62,314 nt of DNA from an uncultured Pseudomonadota bacterium (GTDB lineage: Bacteria; Pseudomonadota; Gammaproteobacteria; Burkholderiales; Rhodocyclaceae): positions 1 to 62,314 of the forward strand of contig CAIQBG010000068.1 of the NCBI GenBank assembly GCA_903870055.1, written 5' to 3'. This document shows, piece by piece, positions 14,972-24,442 of the stretch. The notes beneath the pieces are model-generated. The model had not been told where the DNA came from. It worked only from the letters and a program-made list of their open reading frames with translations, and searched no databases. Numbering within the stretch: the stretch's first letter is position 1; each line of letters starts with the position of its first letter. Position numbers and translations under genes: made by a program.

Positions 14972-15577
14972 ATGCGCCACCGACGACGCCCTGCCGGCAT
15001 GCAGAATAACGGCACAGCCCATATCGCCGCCGTGGCCGCCCGGCTTATGGCGGAAGATGGACTAGACGATGTGGAATTGGCTAAACGTAAAGCCGCCCAC
15101 CAATTGAATCTACCGGAATGGACTGGCCTGCCGAGCAGCCAGGCAGTTTATGATGCACTACGCACACACCAGGCCATATTTCAGGACAGCGAGCAGCGGG
15201 AGCGCATAGTCATCATGCGAACGGAAGCGCTGTACTGGATGGAGTTGCTCGCCGAGTTCCACCCCTATCTCACCGGCTCCGTACTTGATGGCACCGCCAG
15301 CAGTTATTCGATGATCGATATTCTGCTCTATCCGGATAGCGACAAAGATGTAGAGATCTTCCTGCTAAATCAAGGTATCGAGTACGAATTTACCAAGCCA
15401 CGTAACGATCGTGCTAGCGCCGTACTACAAATTGAACAAGATGATCTGATCACCAATTTAGTGATTTACCCTAGCCATGACGAGCGGGTCGTGTTCAGGA
15501 AGCATGATGGCACCGTGCGCGAACGTGCCCATGCTGAAAATCTACGGGCACGGATGACGATTGACGCTGCTTTCTGA
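14972..15577 (+). CDS. Nucleotidyltransferase-like protein
   Basis: 201 residues from ATG at 14972 (GGAG seven bases upstream); a longer reading to 14900 overlaps the mpl promoter region. The segment HPYLTGSVLDGTASSYS followed by DILLYPDSDKDVEIFLL resembles the G-S...D-x-D core of a minimal nucleotidyltransferase fold. The first acidic pair is not fully standard here (S-x-I-D-I), so activity is uncertain. A basic Arg-rich N-terminus (RHRRRP) is notable. Homologues next to mpl are, as far as I recall, common in betaproteobacteria, but the function is not known to me. Confidence 0.7.
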   Translation: MRHRRRPAGMQNNGTAHIAAVAARLMAEDGLDDVELAKRKAAHQLNLPEWTGLPSSQAVYDALRTHQAIFQDSEQRERIVIMRTEALYWMELLAEFHPYLTGSVLDGTASSYSMIDILLYPDSDKDVEIFLLNQGIEYEFTKPRNDRASAVLQIEQDDLITNLVIYPSHDERVVFRKHDGTVRERAHAENLRARMTIDAAF

Positions 15578-15647
15578 TCAGACGCGAATTTGCCGGTAAA
15601 ATAAGCACAACAGTCGCTAAAACACTCACTCACGAAAGAATCTGCAC

Positions 15648-16199
15648 ATGCGTTTGAATCTGCTATCTCGCCGCGCCGCTCTCAGCACCGTTTTGCTCAC
15701 CAGCCTTGCCGCCGTGGCGCTACTCTCTGGTTGCTCAAAGTTCGACAACAGCCAGAGCACGTTAAATGGGCCACAAGTCACGGCCAAGTTTTACGATGCG
15801 CAGTTCAAGGATGCTGCTGGTAAGCCAGTAAACCTGGCTTCATTACGGGGCAAAACCGTCGTGGTGAATTTCTGGTCAACCTGGTGCCCGCCCTGCGTAG
15901 AAGAGATGCCCATGTTTAACGAAGTGCAAACCGCTTACAAAGACAAAAATGTTGTTTTTGTTGGCATCGCCGCCGATCAGGCAGACAACGTTCAGGCATT
16001 TCTGCAAAAAACGCCCGTCAATTACCTAATCGCCGTTGGTGGCCAGCCCGCTTTTGAGCTCTCACAAGCGCTGGGCAACCGTCATGATGCCGTGCCGTTT
16101 ACACTCATGATTAACACCAAGGAAGGCATCACCAGCCGCCACTTCGGCGTTTATACCCGCAAAGAGCTAGAATCGGATCTGGCTAAAGCACTAAAATAA
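15648..16199 (+). CDS. TlpA-family thiol-disulfide oxidoreductase
   Basis: 183 residues. A twin-Arg-like start (SRRAALS) leads to a lipobox LSGC (Cys 29), so it is probably membrane-anchored in the periplasm. A thioredoxin-fold AhpC/TSA-type domain has the active site WCPPC (Cys 80 and 83) in NFWSTWCPPCVEEMP. Such proteins reduce disulphides, for example during cytochrome c maturation. The neighbouring aroQ and accBC are a common arrangement and give no partner. DsbD at 36223 could be its electron source. Confidence 0.9.
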   Translation: MRLNLLSRRAALSTVLLTSLAAVALLSGCSKFDNSQSTLNGPQVTAKFYDAQFKDAAGKPVNLASLRGKTVVVNFWSTWCPPCVEEMPMFNEVQTAYKDKNVVFVGIAADQADNVQAFLQKTPVNYLIAVGGQPAFELSQALGNRHDAVPFTLMINTKEGITSRHFGVYTRKELESDLAKALK

Positions 16200-16296
16200 T
16201 TCAATCTGGTCGACATCTAGCTGACATCTGGTGGCTATTAGCCCCCCATTAGGCTAGCAACTGGCAATTTATCGTCAATTGGGAGACAATATAATT

Positions 16297-16794
16297 ATGG
16301 ACAAACGCACCAATACGCCTACGGGCGAATCACTGGGCAAGGTTCTGGTTCTCAACGGACCGAATCTCAATCTGCTTGGACAGCGCGAGCCGCATCTTTA
16401 TGGCGCTACCACGTTAGCCGACATCGATCGTGCGCTTGCCGAACGAGCCGAACGTGCTGGCATCGTGCTAGAAACTTTCCAAAGCAATCACGAAGGTGCG
16501 CTCATCGAGCGACTGCACGCGGCCCGCAACCAAGGTTTTGACTTTCTCATTATCAACCCAGCCGCATTCACGCATACCAGCATCGCGCTGCGTGATGCCG
16601 TGCTGGCGTCGGATCTCTCTTTTATCGAAGTGCACCTCTCCAATGTGCACGCCCGTGAAGAGTTCCGTCACCAATCCTATTTCTCGGACAAGGCCATCGG
16701 CACAATCACCGGATTGGGCGCACAGGGTTACTTACTAGCTTTTGACTACATCATCGCTGCACTTTCCGACAATCTGGACCCAGGCCAAGCCTGA
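16297..16794 (+). CDS. aroQ: 3-dehydroquinate dehydratase, type II
   Basis: 165 residues from ATG at 16297; a TTG at 16279 is less likely. It is typical type [23 protein letters not shown] with the catalytic Tyr in [33 protein letters not shown], and [17 protein letters not shown] with the second His. It converts 3-dehydroquinate to 3-dehydroshikimate in the shikimate pathway as a dodecamer. It lies just before accB, a frequent betaproteobacterial order. Confidence 0.95.
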   Translation: MDKRTNTPTGESLGKVLVLNGPNLNLLGQREPHLYGATTLADIDRALAERAERAGIVLETFQSNHEGALIERLHAARNQGFDFLIINPAAFTHTSIALRDAVLASDLSFIEVHLSNVHAREEFRHQSYFSDKAIGTITGLGAQGYLLAFDYIIAALSDNLDPGQA

Positions 16795-16847
16795 GCCCAC
16801 CCGCTTTCACTTTTAATCATTCACTGACAAGACTTCAGGAGCACACA

Positions 16848-17288
16848 ATGGATCTGCGCAAACTTAAAAAACTGATCGACCTGGTACAAGAATCCGGCAT
16901 TTCCGAGCTGGAAGTTACTGAAGGTGAAGAGAAAGTCCGCATCGCCAAGCAGCTGACCGCTGCCCCGGTTGCTCACCAGGTTTATGCGCCAGCACCTATG
17001 GCGGCTGCGCCTGCTGCTGCTCCGGCCGCTCCCGCTGCACCTGCTCAACCCGCCGGTCACGAAGTTAAGAGTCCGATGGTTGGCACCTTCTATCGCGCAT
17101 CGTCGCCAGAAGCCAAGTCTTTTGTCGAAGTGGGTGACAGCGTTAAAGCCGGTCAGACCCTGTGCATTATCGAAGCCATGAAGCTGCTGAACGAAATTGA
17201 ATCCGATGCCACTGGCGTTGTTAAGGCGATCCTGGTTGAAAACGGCCAGCCGGTCGAATTTAGCGAACCGCTCTTCATCATCGCCTAA
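16848..17288 (+). CDS. accB: Biotin carboxyl carrier protein of acetyl-CoA carboxylase
   Basis: 146 residues. The N-terminal dimerisation helix ([20 protein letters not shown]) is followed by an Ala/Pro-rich flexible linker (about 40-70) and a biotinyl domain with [13 protein letters not shown], the biotinylated Lys being residue 112. It carries carboxylated biotin between AccC and AccAD in the first step of fatty acid synthesis. A ribosome site CAGGAG precedes the ATG. accC starts five bases downstream. Confidence 0.97.
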   Translation: MDLRKLKKLIDLVQESGISELEVTEGEEKVRIAKQLTAAPVAHQVYAPAPMAAAPAAAPAAPAAPAQPAGHEVKSPMVGTFYRASSPEAKSFVEVGDSVKAGQTLCIIEAMKLLNEIESDATGVVKAILVENGQPVEFSEPLFIIA

Positions 17289-17293
17289 TCGCT

Positions 17294-18655
17294 ATGTTCG
17301 AAAAGATTCTTATCGCCAACCGGGGAGAAATTGCTCTCCGTATCCAGCGCGCCTGTCGCCTACTGGGTGTCAAGACTGTTGTCGTGCACTCTGAGGCCGA
17401 CCGAGATGCCAAATACGTTAAATTGGCTGACGAGTCCGTTTGTATTGGCCCGGCCGCATCCAAAGACAGTTACCTAAACGTGCCGGCTATTATCTCGGCC
17501 GCTGAAGTCACCGATGCCCAAGCGATTCATCCAGGCTACGGCTTCCTATCGGAAAACGCCGACTTCTCCGAGCGCGTAGAACAATGTGGTTTTGTTTTCA
17601 TTGGCCCTACTGCCCAAACCATCCGCCTGATGGGCGACAAGGTTTCGGCCAAAGACGCCATGAAAGCTGCCGGCGTACCCTGCGTCCCCGGCTCTGAAGG
17701 CGCGCTACCCGAAGACCACAAGGAAATCATCCGTATCGGTCGCAGCGTTGGCTACCCGGTCATTATTAAAGCTGCTGGCGGCGGCGGTGGCCGCGGGATG
17801 CGTGTGGTGCATACCGAAGCTGCGCTAATTAATGCCGTTCAGATGACGCGCCAGGAAGCTCAAACTGCTTTCGGCAATCCGGTCGTATACATGGAAAAGT
17901 TTCTGGAAAATCCACGTCACGTGGAAATCCAGATCCTGGCCGACACGCACGGCAACGCCGTATATCTGGGCGAGCGCGACTGCTCAATGCAACGTCGTCA
18001 CCAGAAGGTGATTGAAGAAGCGCCAGCACCGGGCATTCCGGAAAAAACGATCGCCAAGATCGGTGAGCGCTGTGCAGAAGCTTGCCGCAAGATTGGCTAC
18101 CGTGGCGCCGGTACCTTTGAATTCCTCTACGAAAACGGCGAGTTCTATTTCATCGAAATGAACACCCGCGTACAGGTCGAACACCCGGTGACTGAAATGA
18201 TTACGGGCATCGATATCGTGCAGGAACAGATTCGCATCGCCGCTGGCGAAAAGCTGCGCTTCCGCCAGAAAGATATCGAGTTCCGTGGGCATGCTATCGA
18301 ATGCCGTATCAATGCCGAAGACCCCTACACCTTCGTGCCTTCGCCCGGCACGATCAACGCATGGCACACGCCAGGCGGCCCGGGTATCCGTGTTGACTCT
18401 CATGTCTATGCCGGCTACAAAGTGCCGCCTTACTACGATTCCATGATCGGCAAGCTGATCGCCTATGGCGAAACGCGCGAGCAGGCCATTCGTAAAATGC
18501 GTATTGCCCTGTCGGAAATGCTGGTCGAAGGCATCAAAACCAACATTCCCCTGCATCACGAACTGATGCGCGACAAGGGCTTTATGAATGGTGGCGCCAG
18601 TATCCATTATCTGGAAGAAATGCTCGCCGCGAAAAAAGAAGTCGAGCGCAAGTAA
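17294..18655 (+). CDS. accC: Biotin carboxylase subunit of acetyl-CoA carboxylase
   Basis: 453 residues, the usual length. N-terminal [14 protein letters not shown] begins the PreATP-grasp domain, the ATP-grasp glycine loop is [13 protein letters not shown], the catalytic region is [14 protein letters not shown], and a biotin carboxylase C-domain follows. It carboxylates the biotin of AccB using ATP and bicarbonate. It forms an operon with accB, and prmA begins at the base after its stop. Confidence 0.97.
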   Translation: MFEKILIANRGEIALRIQRACRLLGVKTVVVHSEADRDAKYVKLADESVCIGPAASKDSYLNVPAIISAAEVTDAQAIHPGYGFLSENADFSERVEQCGFVFIGPTAQTIRLMGDKVSAKDAMKAAGVPCVPGSEGALPEDHKEIIRIGRSVGYPVIIKAAGGGGGRGMRVVHTEAALINAVQMTRQEAQTAFGNPVVYMEKFLENPRHVEIQILADTHGNAVYLGERDCSMQRRHQKVIEEAPAPGIPEKTIAKIGERCAEACRKIGYRGAGTFEFLYENGEFYFIEMNTRVQVEHPVTEMITGIDIVQEQIRIAAGEKLRFRQKDIEFRGHAIECRINAEDPYTFVPSPGTINAWHTPGGPGIRVDSHVYAGYKVPPYYDSMIGKLIAYGETREQAIRKMRIALSEMLVEGIKTNIPLHHELMRDKGFMNGGASIHYLEEMLAAKKEVERK

Positions 18656-19555
18656 GTGGCCTGGGTTAACGCGCGCATCATCGCGGATGCCCAGCAAGCC
18701 GATGCACTCGGCGATGCCTTGATGGAAGCCGGCGCATTGTCGGTGACCGTCGAGGACGCAGATGCCGGCACGCCGGATGAAACACCTCAATACGGCGAAC
18801 CCGGCATGGAGACCCAGCTGGTCTGGGCCCGCTCCGTGCTGTCAGCCCTATTCGATGCCGAGCAACCCGTTGCCGACATCGTTGCCGATTGCGCGGCGGC
18901 ACTCGGCCTTCAAGCCGAACTCAGCATTGAGGATGTGCCCGAGACCGATTGGGTGCGCGCCACCCAGGCGCAGTTTGAGCCCATCCCCATTGCCGGCCCT
19001 CTCTGGATTGTGCCTACCTGGCACACCCCGCCCCATGCAGATGCCATTAACCTGGTGCTTGACCCGGGTCTGGCGTTCGGCACCGGTAGCCACCCAACCA
19101 CGCGGATGTGCCTGCAATGGTTGGTGGAAAAACGTCCGAACGGTACGGTCCTCGATTACGGTTGTGGCTCGGGCATTCTGGCGATTGCCGCTGACAAGCT
19201 CGGCGCCAGCGAAGTCGTTGGAGTCGATATCGATCCGCAGGCGGTACGTTCGGCGCATGACAATGCAGATGCCAACAATGTCCAAGGGATTTTCTTTGAC
19301 GCCAGCCAGACGTTGCCTGCACCCTATGATGAACAGAAGTACGATGTGGTGTTGGCTAATATTCTAGCGAACCCACTACGTGTTCTGGCGCCCGCATTGA
19401 CGGCACGCCTGAAGCCGGGTGCCTCATTGGTGCTGGCCGGTTTGCTCGCCGAGCAAGCAGAAGAACTCATTGGGATCTATAGCCCCTGGCTCAAACTTAG
19501 TGTGCACGACACCCAGGAAGGCTGGAGCCTCCTCGCCGGTGTTTTACCCCAATAA
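18656..19555 (+). CDS. prmA: Ribosomal protein L11 methyltransferase
   Basis: 299 residues from a GTG at 18656, immediately after the accC stop codon. An N-terminal substrate-recognition domain precedes a class I SAM methyltransferase core with VLDYGCGSGILAIAA and the ANILANPL motif typical of PrmA. DPGLAFGTGSHPTT is a further family signature. It methylates L11 on several amino groups. The abutting start implies translational coupling to accC. Confidence 0.95.
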   Translation: MAWVNARIIADAQQADALGDALMEAGALSVTVEDADAGTPDETPQYGEPGMETQLVWARSVLSALFDAEQPVADIVADCAAALGLQAELSIEDVPETDWVRATQAQFEPIPIAGPLWIVPTWHTPPHADAINLVLDPGLAFGTGSHPTTRMCLQWLVEKRPNGTVLDYGCGSGILAIAADKLGASEVVGVDIDPQAVRSAHDNADANNVQGIFFDASQTLPAPYDEQKYDVVLANILANPLRVLAPALTARLKPGASLVLAGLLAEQAEELIGIYSPWLKLSVHDTQEGWSLLAGVLPQ

Positions 19556-19579
19556 CCTTTCTCGCAACACCAATCGATC

Positions 19580-20515
19580 ATGAAAAAAACCCTGATCTGC
19601 GGATCGCTCGCTTACGACAACATCATGGTGTTCAACGGGCGTTTCCGTGAACAGATTCTGCCTGAGCAGATTCACATCCTGAATGTGGCATTTCTGGTGC
19701 CGGAAATGCGACGTGAGTTTGGCGGTTGCGCTGGCAACATCGCCTACGCGCTACATAGCCTGGGTGGCCACGCCGAGATTATGGCTACCGTGGGCGAAGA
19801 CGGCATCCCCTATCTAGATCGCCTCGATGCACAAGGACTCTCCCGTCAGCATGTGCGTAAAGTACCGGGCATTTTTACTGCCCAGGCTTTCATTACCACC
19901 GACATGGATGACAACCAGATCACCGCCTTCCACCCGGGCGCCATGGGCCAGGCACACTTGAACGAAGTCGGTCACGCCGAAAACATTGGCCTGGGTATTG
20001 TGGCACCAGACGGTCGCGACGCCATGATCGAGCATGCGCGCCAATTCGCGGATGCGAATATCCCGTTCATCTTCGATCCGGGTCAGGGTCTACCGATGTT
20101 CGATGGTGACGACCTCAAGCAATTCCTGTCGCTAGCCACTTATGCTTGCGTCAATGACTACGAAGCGCAGTTGCTTTGCGATCGCACCGGCCAAACTTTA
20201 GAGCAGCTTGCAGAGCAGGTCGCGGCATTAATCGTTACACGCGGCGGTGAAGGCGCCTGGATCTTCACCGGTGGTCAGCGTATCGACATCGAATCGGTGC
20301 AACCAGAAGCCATCATCGACCCGACGGGTTGTGGGGATGCATTCCGCGGTGGCCTGCTCTACGGTATCGCTAACGGTTTCGACTGGCAGAAATCTGGCCG
20401 ACTGGCTTCGCTGATGGGTTCGATCAAGATCGCGCAGGCCGGACCCCAGAATTACCGCGTTAATCTCGAGCAAGTCGCCCAGCGCTTCCAGGCCGCTTTC
20501 GGCGAAGCACTTTAA
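19580..20515 (+). CDS. PfkB-family carbohydrate/adenosine-type kinase
   Basis: 311 residues. The PfkB family is shown by the N-terminal GGCAGNIAYAL motif and the C-terminal DPTGCGDAFRGG motif, whose Asp is the catalytic base. The start KKTLICGSLAYDNIMVF is typical of the adenosine-kinase-like subgroup often found after prmA in betaproteobacteria. It phosphorylates a nucleoside or sugar; the exact substrate cannot be read from sequence. Confidence 0.88.
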   Translation: MKKTLICGSLAYDNIMVFNGRFREQILPEQIHILNVAFLVPEMRREFGGCAGNIAYALHSLGGHAEIMATVGEDGIPYLDRLDAQGLSRQHVRKVPGIFTAQAFITTDMDDNQITAFHPGAMGQAHLNEVGHAENIGLGIVAPDGRDAMIEHARQFADANIPFIFDPGQGLPMFDGDDLKQFLSLATYACVNDYEAQLLCDRTGQTLEQLAEQVAALIVTRGGEGAWIFTGGQRIDIESVQPEAIIDPTGCGDAFRGGLLYGIANGFDWQKSGRLASLMGSIKIAQAGPQNYRVNLEQVAQRFQAAFGEAL

Positions 20516-20527
20516 TCAGCTGACGCC

Positions 20528-21286
20528 ATGACAAGCACGCCGACACCGAAGCTGCTTCGCTTCGTGCGCGGTGTGCGCATTGTCTTCCACCTGCTCTGCG
20601 GTCTTTGCTGGGTCGGCATCGCCTTTCCCTTCTTTTCTCTGAAGCGTCGCCGCTGGGTGCGTTATCGCTTGTCGCGCGAACTGCTAGCGCTATTTGCCTT
20701 TGAAGTACGCATCTCGGGGACGCTACCTAGTGAAGCGGGACTCATCGCTGCCAACCATGTGAGCTGGATTGATATATTCGCCATGAATGCGCTTACGCCC
20801 GTGGCCTTTGTTTCTAAAGACGATGTGATTCACTGGCCGATCATCGGCACGCTGGCCCGTCATAACGAAACCATCTTTCTGCAACGCGGTAGCCGGGGTC
20901 ATGCACATACCATTGGTCGCGAAATGGCCGAGCGCCTGCAGTCCGGTAACTGGCTCGCCGTGTTTCCGGAAGGCACCACCACAGATGGCTCGCATCTACA
21001 TCCCTTTCATGGTGCGCTATTGCAGCCTGCAATTGATGCCAGCGTACCGGTTACACCCGTAGCGCTTAGTTATCAAGACATACAAGGGCAGCGCTCATTA
21101 CTACCGGCCTACGCCGGCGAGACAACGCTCTGGCAATGTTTCTGCGCTATGCTGTCGGCACGCCAATTGGTTGTTCACCTGGAAATTGGTCAACCCGTCT
21201 TTGTTGAACCTGGGTCAGGCAACCGTGGTCGGAAGCAGCTGGCGCAGACCTTGCACGATCAGATCGAAAAGATGCTTTATTCCTGA
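20528..21286 (+). CDS. 1-acylglycerol-3-phosphate acyltransferase-like (PlsC family)
   Basis: 252 residues. An N-terminal membrane segment (about 15-38) is followed by the acyltransferase HX4D motif in NHVSWIDIF and the block FPEGTTTDG. Proteins of this family acylate lysophosphatidate, or as OlsA-type enzymes lyso-ornithine lipids; the subfamily is not resolved here. Its last ten bases overlap the end of the convergent glycosyltransferase gene. Confidence 0.88.
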   Translation: MTSTPTPKLLRFVRGVRIVFHLLCGLCWVGIAFPFFSLKRRRWVRYRLSRELLALFAFEVRISGTLPSEAGLIAANHVSWIDIFAMNALTPVAFVSKDDVIHWPIIGTLARHNETIFLQRGSRGHAHTIGREMAERLQSGNWLAVFPEGTTTDGSHLHPFHGALLQPAIDASVPVTPVALSYQDIQGQRSLLPAYAGETTLWQCFCAMLSARQLVVHLEIGQPVFVEPGSGNRGRKQLAQTLHDQIEKMLYS

Positions 21287-22056
21287 TCGTTTAGGCCAGC
21301 CTGTCGACGCAGTTCGCGTAGCTTTACGTACTTCATGAAACTGTTCTGGCAGCCAATCGCAATATGCACAAAACCCGGCAAACCATCCTGCCAACCGCCA
21401 CGCACTAACCAGAACTTCAGGAAACGAGTCAGTGGCGACAAAAGCATCCGTGCCAGCGGTGCACCCTCGCCACGCGCCATGGCACGTTCTGCGGCCAAGC
21501 TAGTGTAACGGTTCTGTTTATCCAGATAGGCCTTCAGATCATCCGCACTGTAATGCAGTAAGTCGCCTTCCAGCGTACGTGGCGATAAATCACTCAACAC
21601 ATGCTCGTGAACAATGTCATCAGACCAGCGGGCGGCATCTTTACGGAACAGCCGCGTGTTGTAGTCCGGATAACCTTCACCGTGCTTCAGTGGCCGGCCC
21701 ATAAAGACGTTGCAGCGGGCAAAGCGGTAGACCGGGTAACCCGGCAAACCTTTTCTGAACGCACTCTGAATATTTGCGGCTAGCTTCGGGGATAGCGCCT
21801 CATCTGCATCCAGACAAAGCACCCAATCATTGCTTGCCAGACTAACAGCGTGTGCCTTCTGTGGCCCGAAGCCCGCCCAGGGGTGATGCACTACCTGCGC
21901 CCCGAATTCCGCAGCAATAACGGCTGTTTCATCGGTGCTACCCGAATCCACCAGAATGATTTCAGACACAAAAGGCACCGATACCAGCACGTCACGCAGA
22001 CGGGCAGCAGCGTTGCAAGTAATTAGAACTAGAGAGAGCGGTAGTTTCTCGGACAT
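21277..22056 (-). CDS. Family 2 glycosyltransferase, LPS core type
   Basis: 259 residues from ATG at 22056 (a TTG three codons upstream is possible). GT2 motifs are VLITCNAAARLRDVL, DSGSTDET and LCLDADEAL (the DXD-like metal site). The later region HEHVLSDLSPRTLEGDLLHYS resembles the WaaE/KdtX beta-1,4-glucosyltransferases of LPS inner core. Being divergent from waaC supports a role in LPS core assembly on the cytoplasmic face. Substrates are inferred only. Confidence 0.85.
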   Translation of the reverse strand: MSEKLPLSLVLITCNAAARLRDVLVSVPFVSEIILVDSGSTDETAVIAAEFGAQVVHHPWAGFGPQKAHAVSLASNDWVLCLDADEALSPKLAANIQSAFRKGLPGYPVYRFARCNVFMGRPLKHGEGYPDYNTRLFRKDAARWSDDIVHEHVLSDLSPRTLEGDLLHYSADDLKAYLDKQNRYTSLAAERAMARGEGAPLARMLLSPLTRFLKFWLVRGGWQDGLPGFVHIAIGCQNSFMKYVKLRELRRQAGLNDQE

Positions 22057-22107
22057 GGTCGGCAATACACACAGCTATAATGGGGCTATGTCGCGAGATT
22101 ATCACTA

Positions 22108-23103
22108 ATGCAGCCCAAGCTTTCGAACCCGCCACGTTTTCTGCTCATGAAAACCTCATCGCTGGGCGATGTGTTACACAATCTCGCCGTGGTGAGTGAT
22201 CTGCAGCGCGTATTCCCCGGCGCTATCGTCGACTGGTGTGTTGAGTCACCTTTTGCGGAAATACCCGCCTGGCACCATGGCGTACGTCACATCATTCCGG
22301 TATCCATCCGGCGCTGGCGCAAACAACTGTTCAAACGTGAGACATGGGCTGAGATCAGCCTGGCACTGGGCGCCCTACGCTCCGAACACTACGATGCCAT
22401 CATCGACACGCAGGGATTGGTGCGCAGCGTCCTACTCAGTCGGCTGGCCCACGGCCCGGTTTATGGCCAGAACTGGCGCGAAGCACGCGAGCCGCTTTCC
22501 GGTTTGCTGCTCAATCATCCGCTTGCTGTGCCGTACGCACTGCATGCCGTCGAGCGCTACCGCACCATAGCGGCAACAGCACTCGGTTATGCGGACCAGT
22601 TACCAGAACTGCCGCTCGACTTCGGACTCAACACCCGCTACCCATTACAGCCCGGTAACGAAGTCTTTCTCTTTACCAATACCAGCCGTGATAAAAAGCT
22701 CTGGCCTGAAGACCACTGGATTAGCGTAGGCCGCGCCCTGCGCGATGCCGGTCTGGTGCCCGTGTTTACTGCCGGTAACGAGATCGAGGCGGCTCGATCG
22801 CAACGCATTGCCGCCGGCATTGCCAAAGGCGGCCCACTGGGCGAGGTGTTATTTCGCCCTACGCTGACCCAACTGACGGAACGTATCGCCAAAGCCCGGC
22901 TATGCCTGGGTGTGGATACCGGTTTTACGCATATTGCCTGTGCGCTGACCGTGCCAACGATTGCGATCTTTACCGATACCGATCCTGAACTGGCGGGCGG
23001 CTTTGGTCTGGGGCTACGCCAAACCTTCGGTCATCTGGATAGCTGCCCACCGGTGAGCGATATCATGGGACAACTTAAAGCCTGGGGCTTTTTACCGGCA
23101 TGA
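22108..23103 (+). CDS. waaC: LPS heptosyltransferase I
   Basis: 331 residues, GT9 family. RFLLMKTSSLGDVLHNLAVV is the N-terminal signature of WaaC, and CLGVDTGFTHIACALTVPTIAIFTDTDP is the ADP-heptose binding block. It adds the first heptose to Kdo2-lipid A. It overlaps waaA by four bases (ATGA), so both are translated together. Confidence 0.93.
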   Translation: MQPKLSNPPRFLLMKTSSLGDVLHNLAVVSDLQRVFPGAIVDWCVESPFAEIPAWHHGVRHIIPVSIRRWRKQLFKRETWAEISLALGALRSEHYDAIIDTQGLVRSVLLSRLAHGPVYGQNWREAREPLSGLLLNHPLAVPYALHAVERYRTIAATALGYADQLPELPLDFGLNTRYPLQPGNEVFLFTNTSRDKKLWPEDHWISVGRALRDAGLVPVFTAGNEIEAARSQRIAAGIAKGGPLGEVLFRPTLTQLTERIAKARLCLGVDTGFTHIACALTVPTIAIFTDTDPELAGGFGLGLRQTFGHLDSCPPVSDIMGQLKAWGFLPA

Positions 23104-24398
23104 CCATGCCATCGGCCGCCCCCTGGTTCTATCGGGCGCTCCTGACGCTGATCGTGCCGCTGGCGCTACTGCGCCTCTGGTGGCGCGGCCGTAAACAGCC
23201 CGGCTATCGCCAGCACATTGCAGAGCGATTCGGCTTTATCAAAATACCGCCCGGCGGTCCGATTATCTGGCTACACGCGGTTTCAGTCGGCGAAACCCGC
23301 GCTGCCGAACCGCTGGTCCATGCGCTCCTGGAAAACTATCCGGCCCATCGTGTACTACTCACCCACATGACGCCCACAGGCAGGGCCACGAGCACTGCGC
23401 TATACCAGGACCCGCGTGTACTCATCGGATATGTGCCGTATGACCTCACCGGTGCCGTTGATCGTTTTCTGGCCCGCGCACAGCCCCGAATGGGCCTGCT
23501 CATGGAAACCGAGATCTGGCCAAACCTGATTCTGCGTGCCCGTGCGCAGCAGGTACCCATGCTGCTGATTAACGCCCGCATGTCGGCAAGATCTGGTCGT
23601 CGCTACGCCCGCTTTGATCGGCTGATTCGCCCTGTGCTGAGTGCACTCACTGCAGTGGGCGCACAAACACCGGAAGATGCCGAGCGCTTGAGCGCGCTAG
23701 GCGCTAAGTCTGTCAGCGTCACCGGCAACCTCAAATTCGATGTACGTATTGATGCGGCACTTCAGACCCTGGGCAACACCTGGCGCAGGGAGATCATGAC
23801 GCAGGAAACTCCGCGCCCTATCTGGCTTGCCGCCAGCACCCGAGACGGGGAGGAAGCTTTAATCATTGCGGCTCATCGCGCGCTTTGCGCGTTACTCCCC
23901 GACCAGCACCCACTGCTCGTTTTAGTGCCACGCCATCCACAACGTTTCAACGACATTGCCAACCTGGTCACGCGTGAAGGCTTAACGCTGACGCGCCGTA
24001 ACGAAGCACTGCCCGATGGCGAAACAGATGTCTGGCTGGGCGACTCGATGGGTGAAATGGTGGCCTACTACAGCCTGGCAGACGTGGCCGTGATCGGCGG
24101 TACATTGCTGCCCTTTGGTGGTCAGAATCTTATCGAGGCCGCTGCCTGTGGCACACCGCTGATTATCGGGCCGCATACCTATAACTTCAGCGCCGCTGCG
24201 AGCGCTGCCGAACAAACCGGCGCCGCGTTACGCCTCGCCGAACCAAGCCCTGAGACACTGGCAGCTGCGTTGCACGCACTGATCCTTAATCCAACACAAC
24301 ATCAAGCCGCTAAAGTTGCCGCCGCGCGCTTTGTCAGCGCCGCAACCGGGGCCACCGATAAACTCCTGGCGCTCATTGCCCGTTACGGTCGCCCATAA
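23100..24398 (+). CDS. waaA: Kdo transferase
   Basis: 432 residues, GT30. It has an N-terminal membrane anchor (about 7-25) and the Kdo-transferase signatures WLHAVSVGETRAAEPLV and LLMETEIWPNL. The C-terminal half has the nucleotide-sugar region GGTLLPFGGQNLIEAAACGTP. It transfers Kdo from CMP-Kdo to lipid IVA; whether it is mono- or bifunctional cannot be read. It is the last gene before a convergent terminator. Confidence 0.95.
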   Translation: MTMPSAAPWFYRALLTLIVPLALLRLWWRGRKQPGYRQHIAERFGFIKIPPGGPIIWLHAVSVGETRAAEPLVHALLENYPAHRVLLTHMTPTGRATSTALYQDPRVLIGYVPYDLTGAVDRFLARAQPRMGLLMETEIWPNLILRARAQQVPMLLINARMSARSGRRYARFDRLIRPVLSALTAVGAQTPEDAERLSALGAKSVSVTGNLKFDVRIDAALQTLGNTWRREIMTQETPRPIWLAASTRDGEEALIIAAHRALCALLPDQHPLLVLVPRHPQRFNDIANLVTREGLTLTRRNEALPDGETDVWLGDSMGEMVAYYSLADVAVIGGTLLPFGGQNLIEAAACGTPLIIGPHTYNFSAAASAAEQTGAALRLAEPSPETLAAALHALILNPTQHQAAKVAAARFVSAATGATDKLLALIARYGRP

Positions 24399-24423
24399 AA
24401 AGACCCGCCGCAGCGGGTCTTTT
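24398..24423. terminator. Bidirectional hairpin terminator
   Basis: AAAAGACCCGC and GCGGGTCTTTT pair perfectly around a CGCA loop, starting at the last base of the waaA stop codon. It serves convergent waaA and the methyltransferase gene. Confidence 0.88.
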
Positions 24424-24442
24424 AGCTTCTGATACTAGCGCA

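Noticed and set aside
17984-18790. 268-codon open frame opposite accC/prmA
   Set aside because: It lies wholly opposite confident core genes, has no ribosome site or known domain, and reflects codon bias of the real strand.
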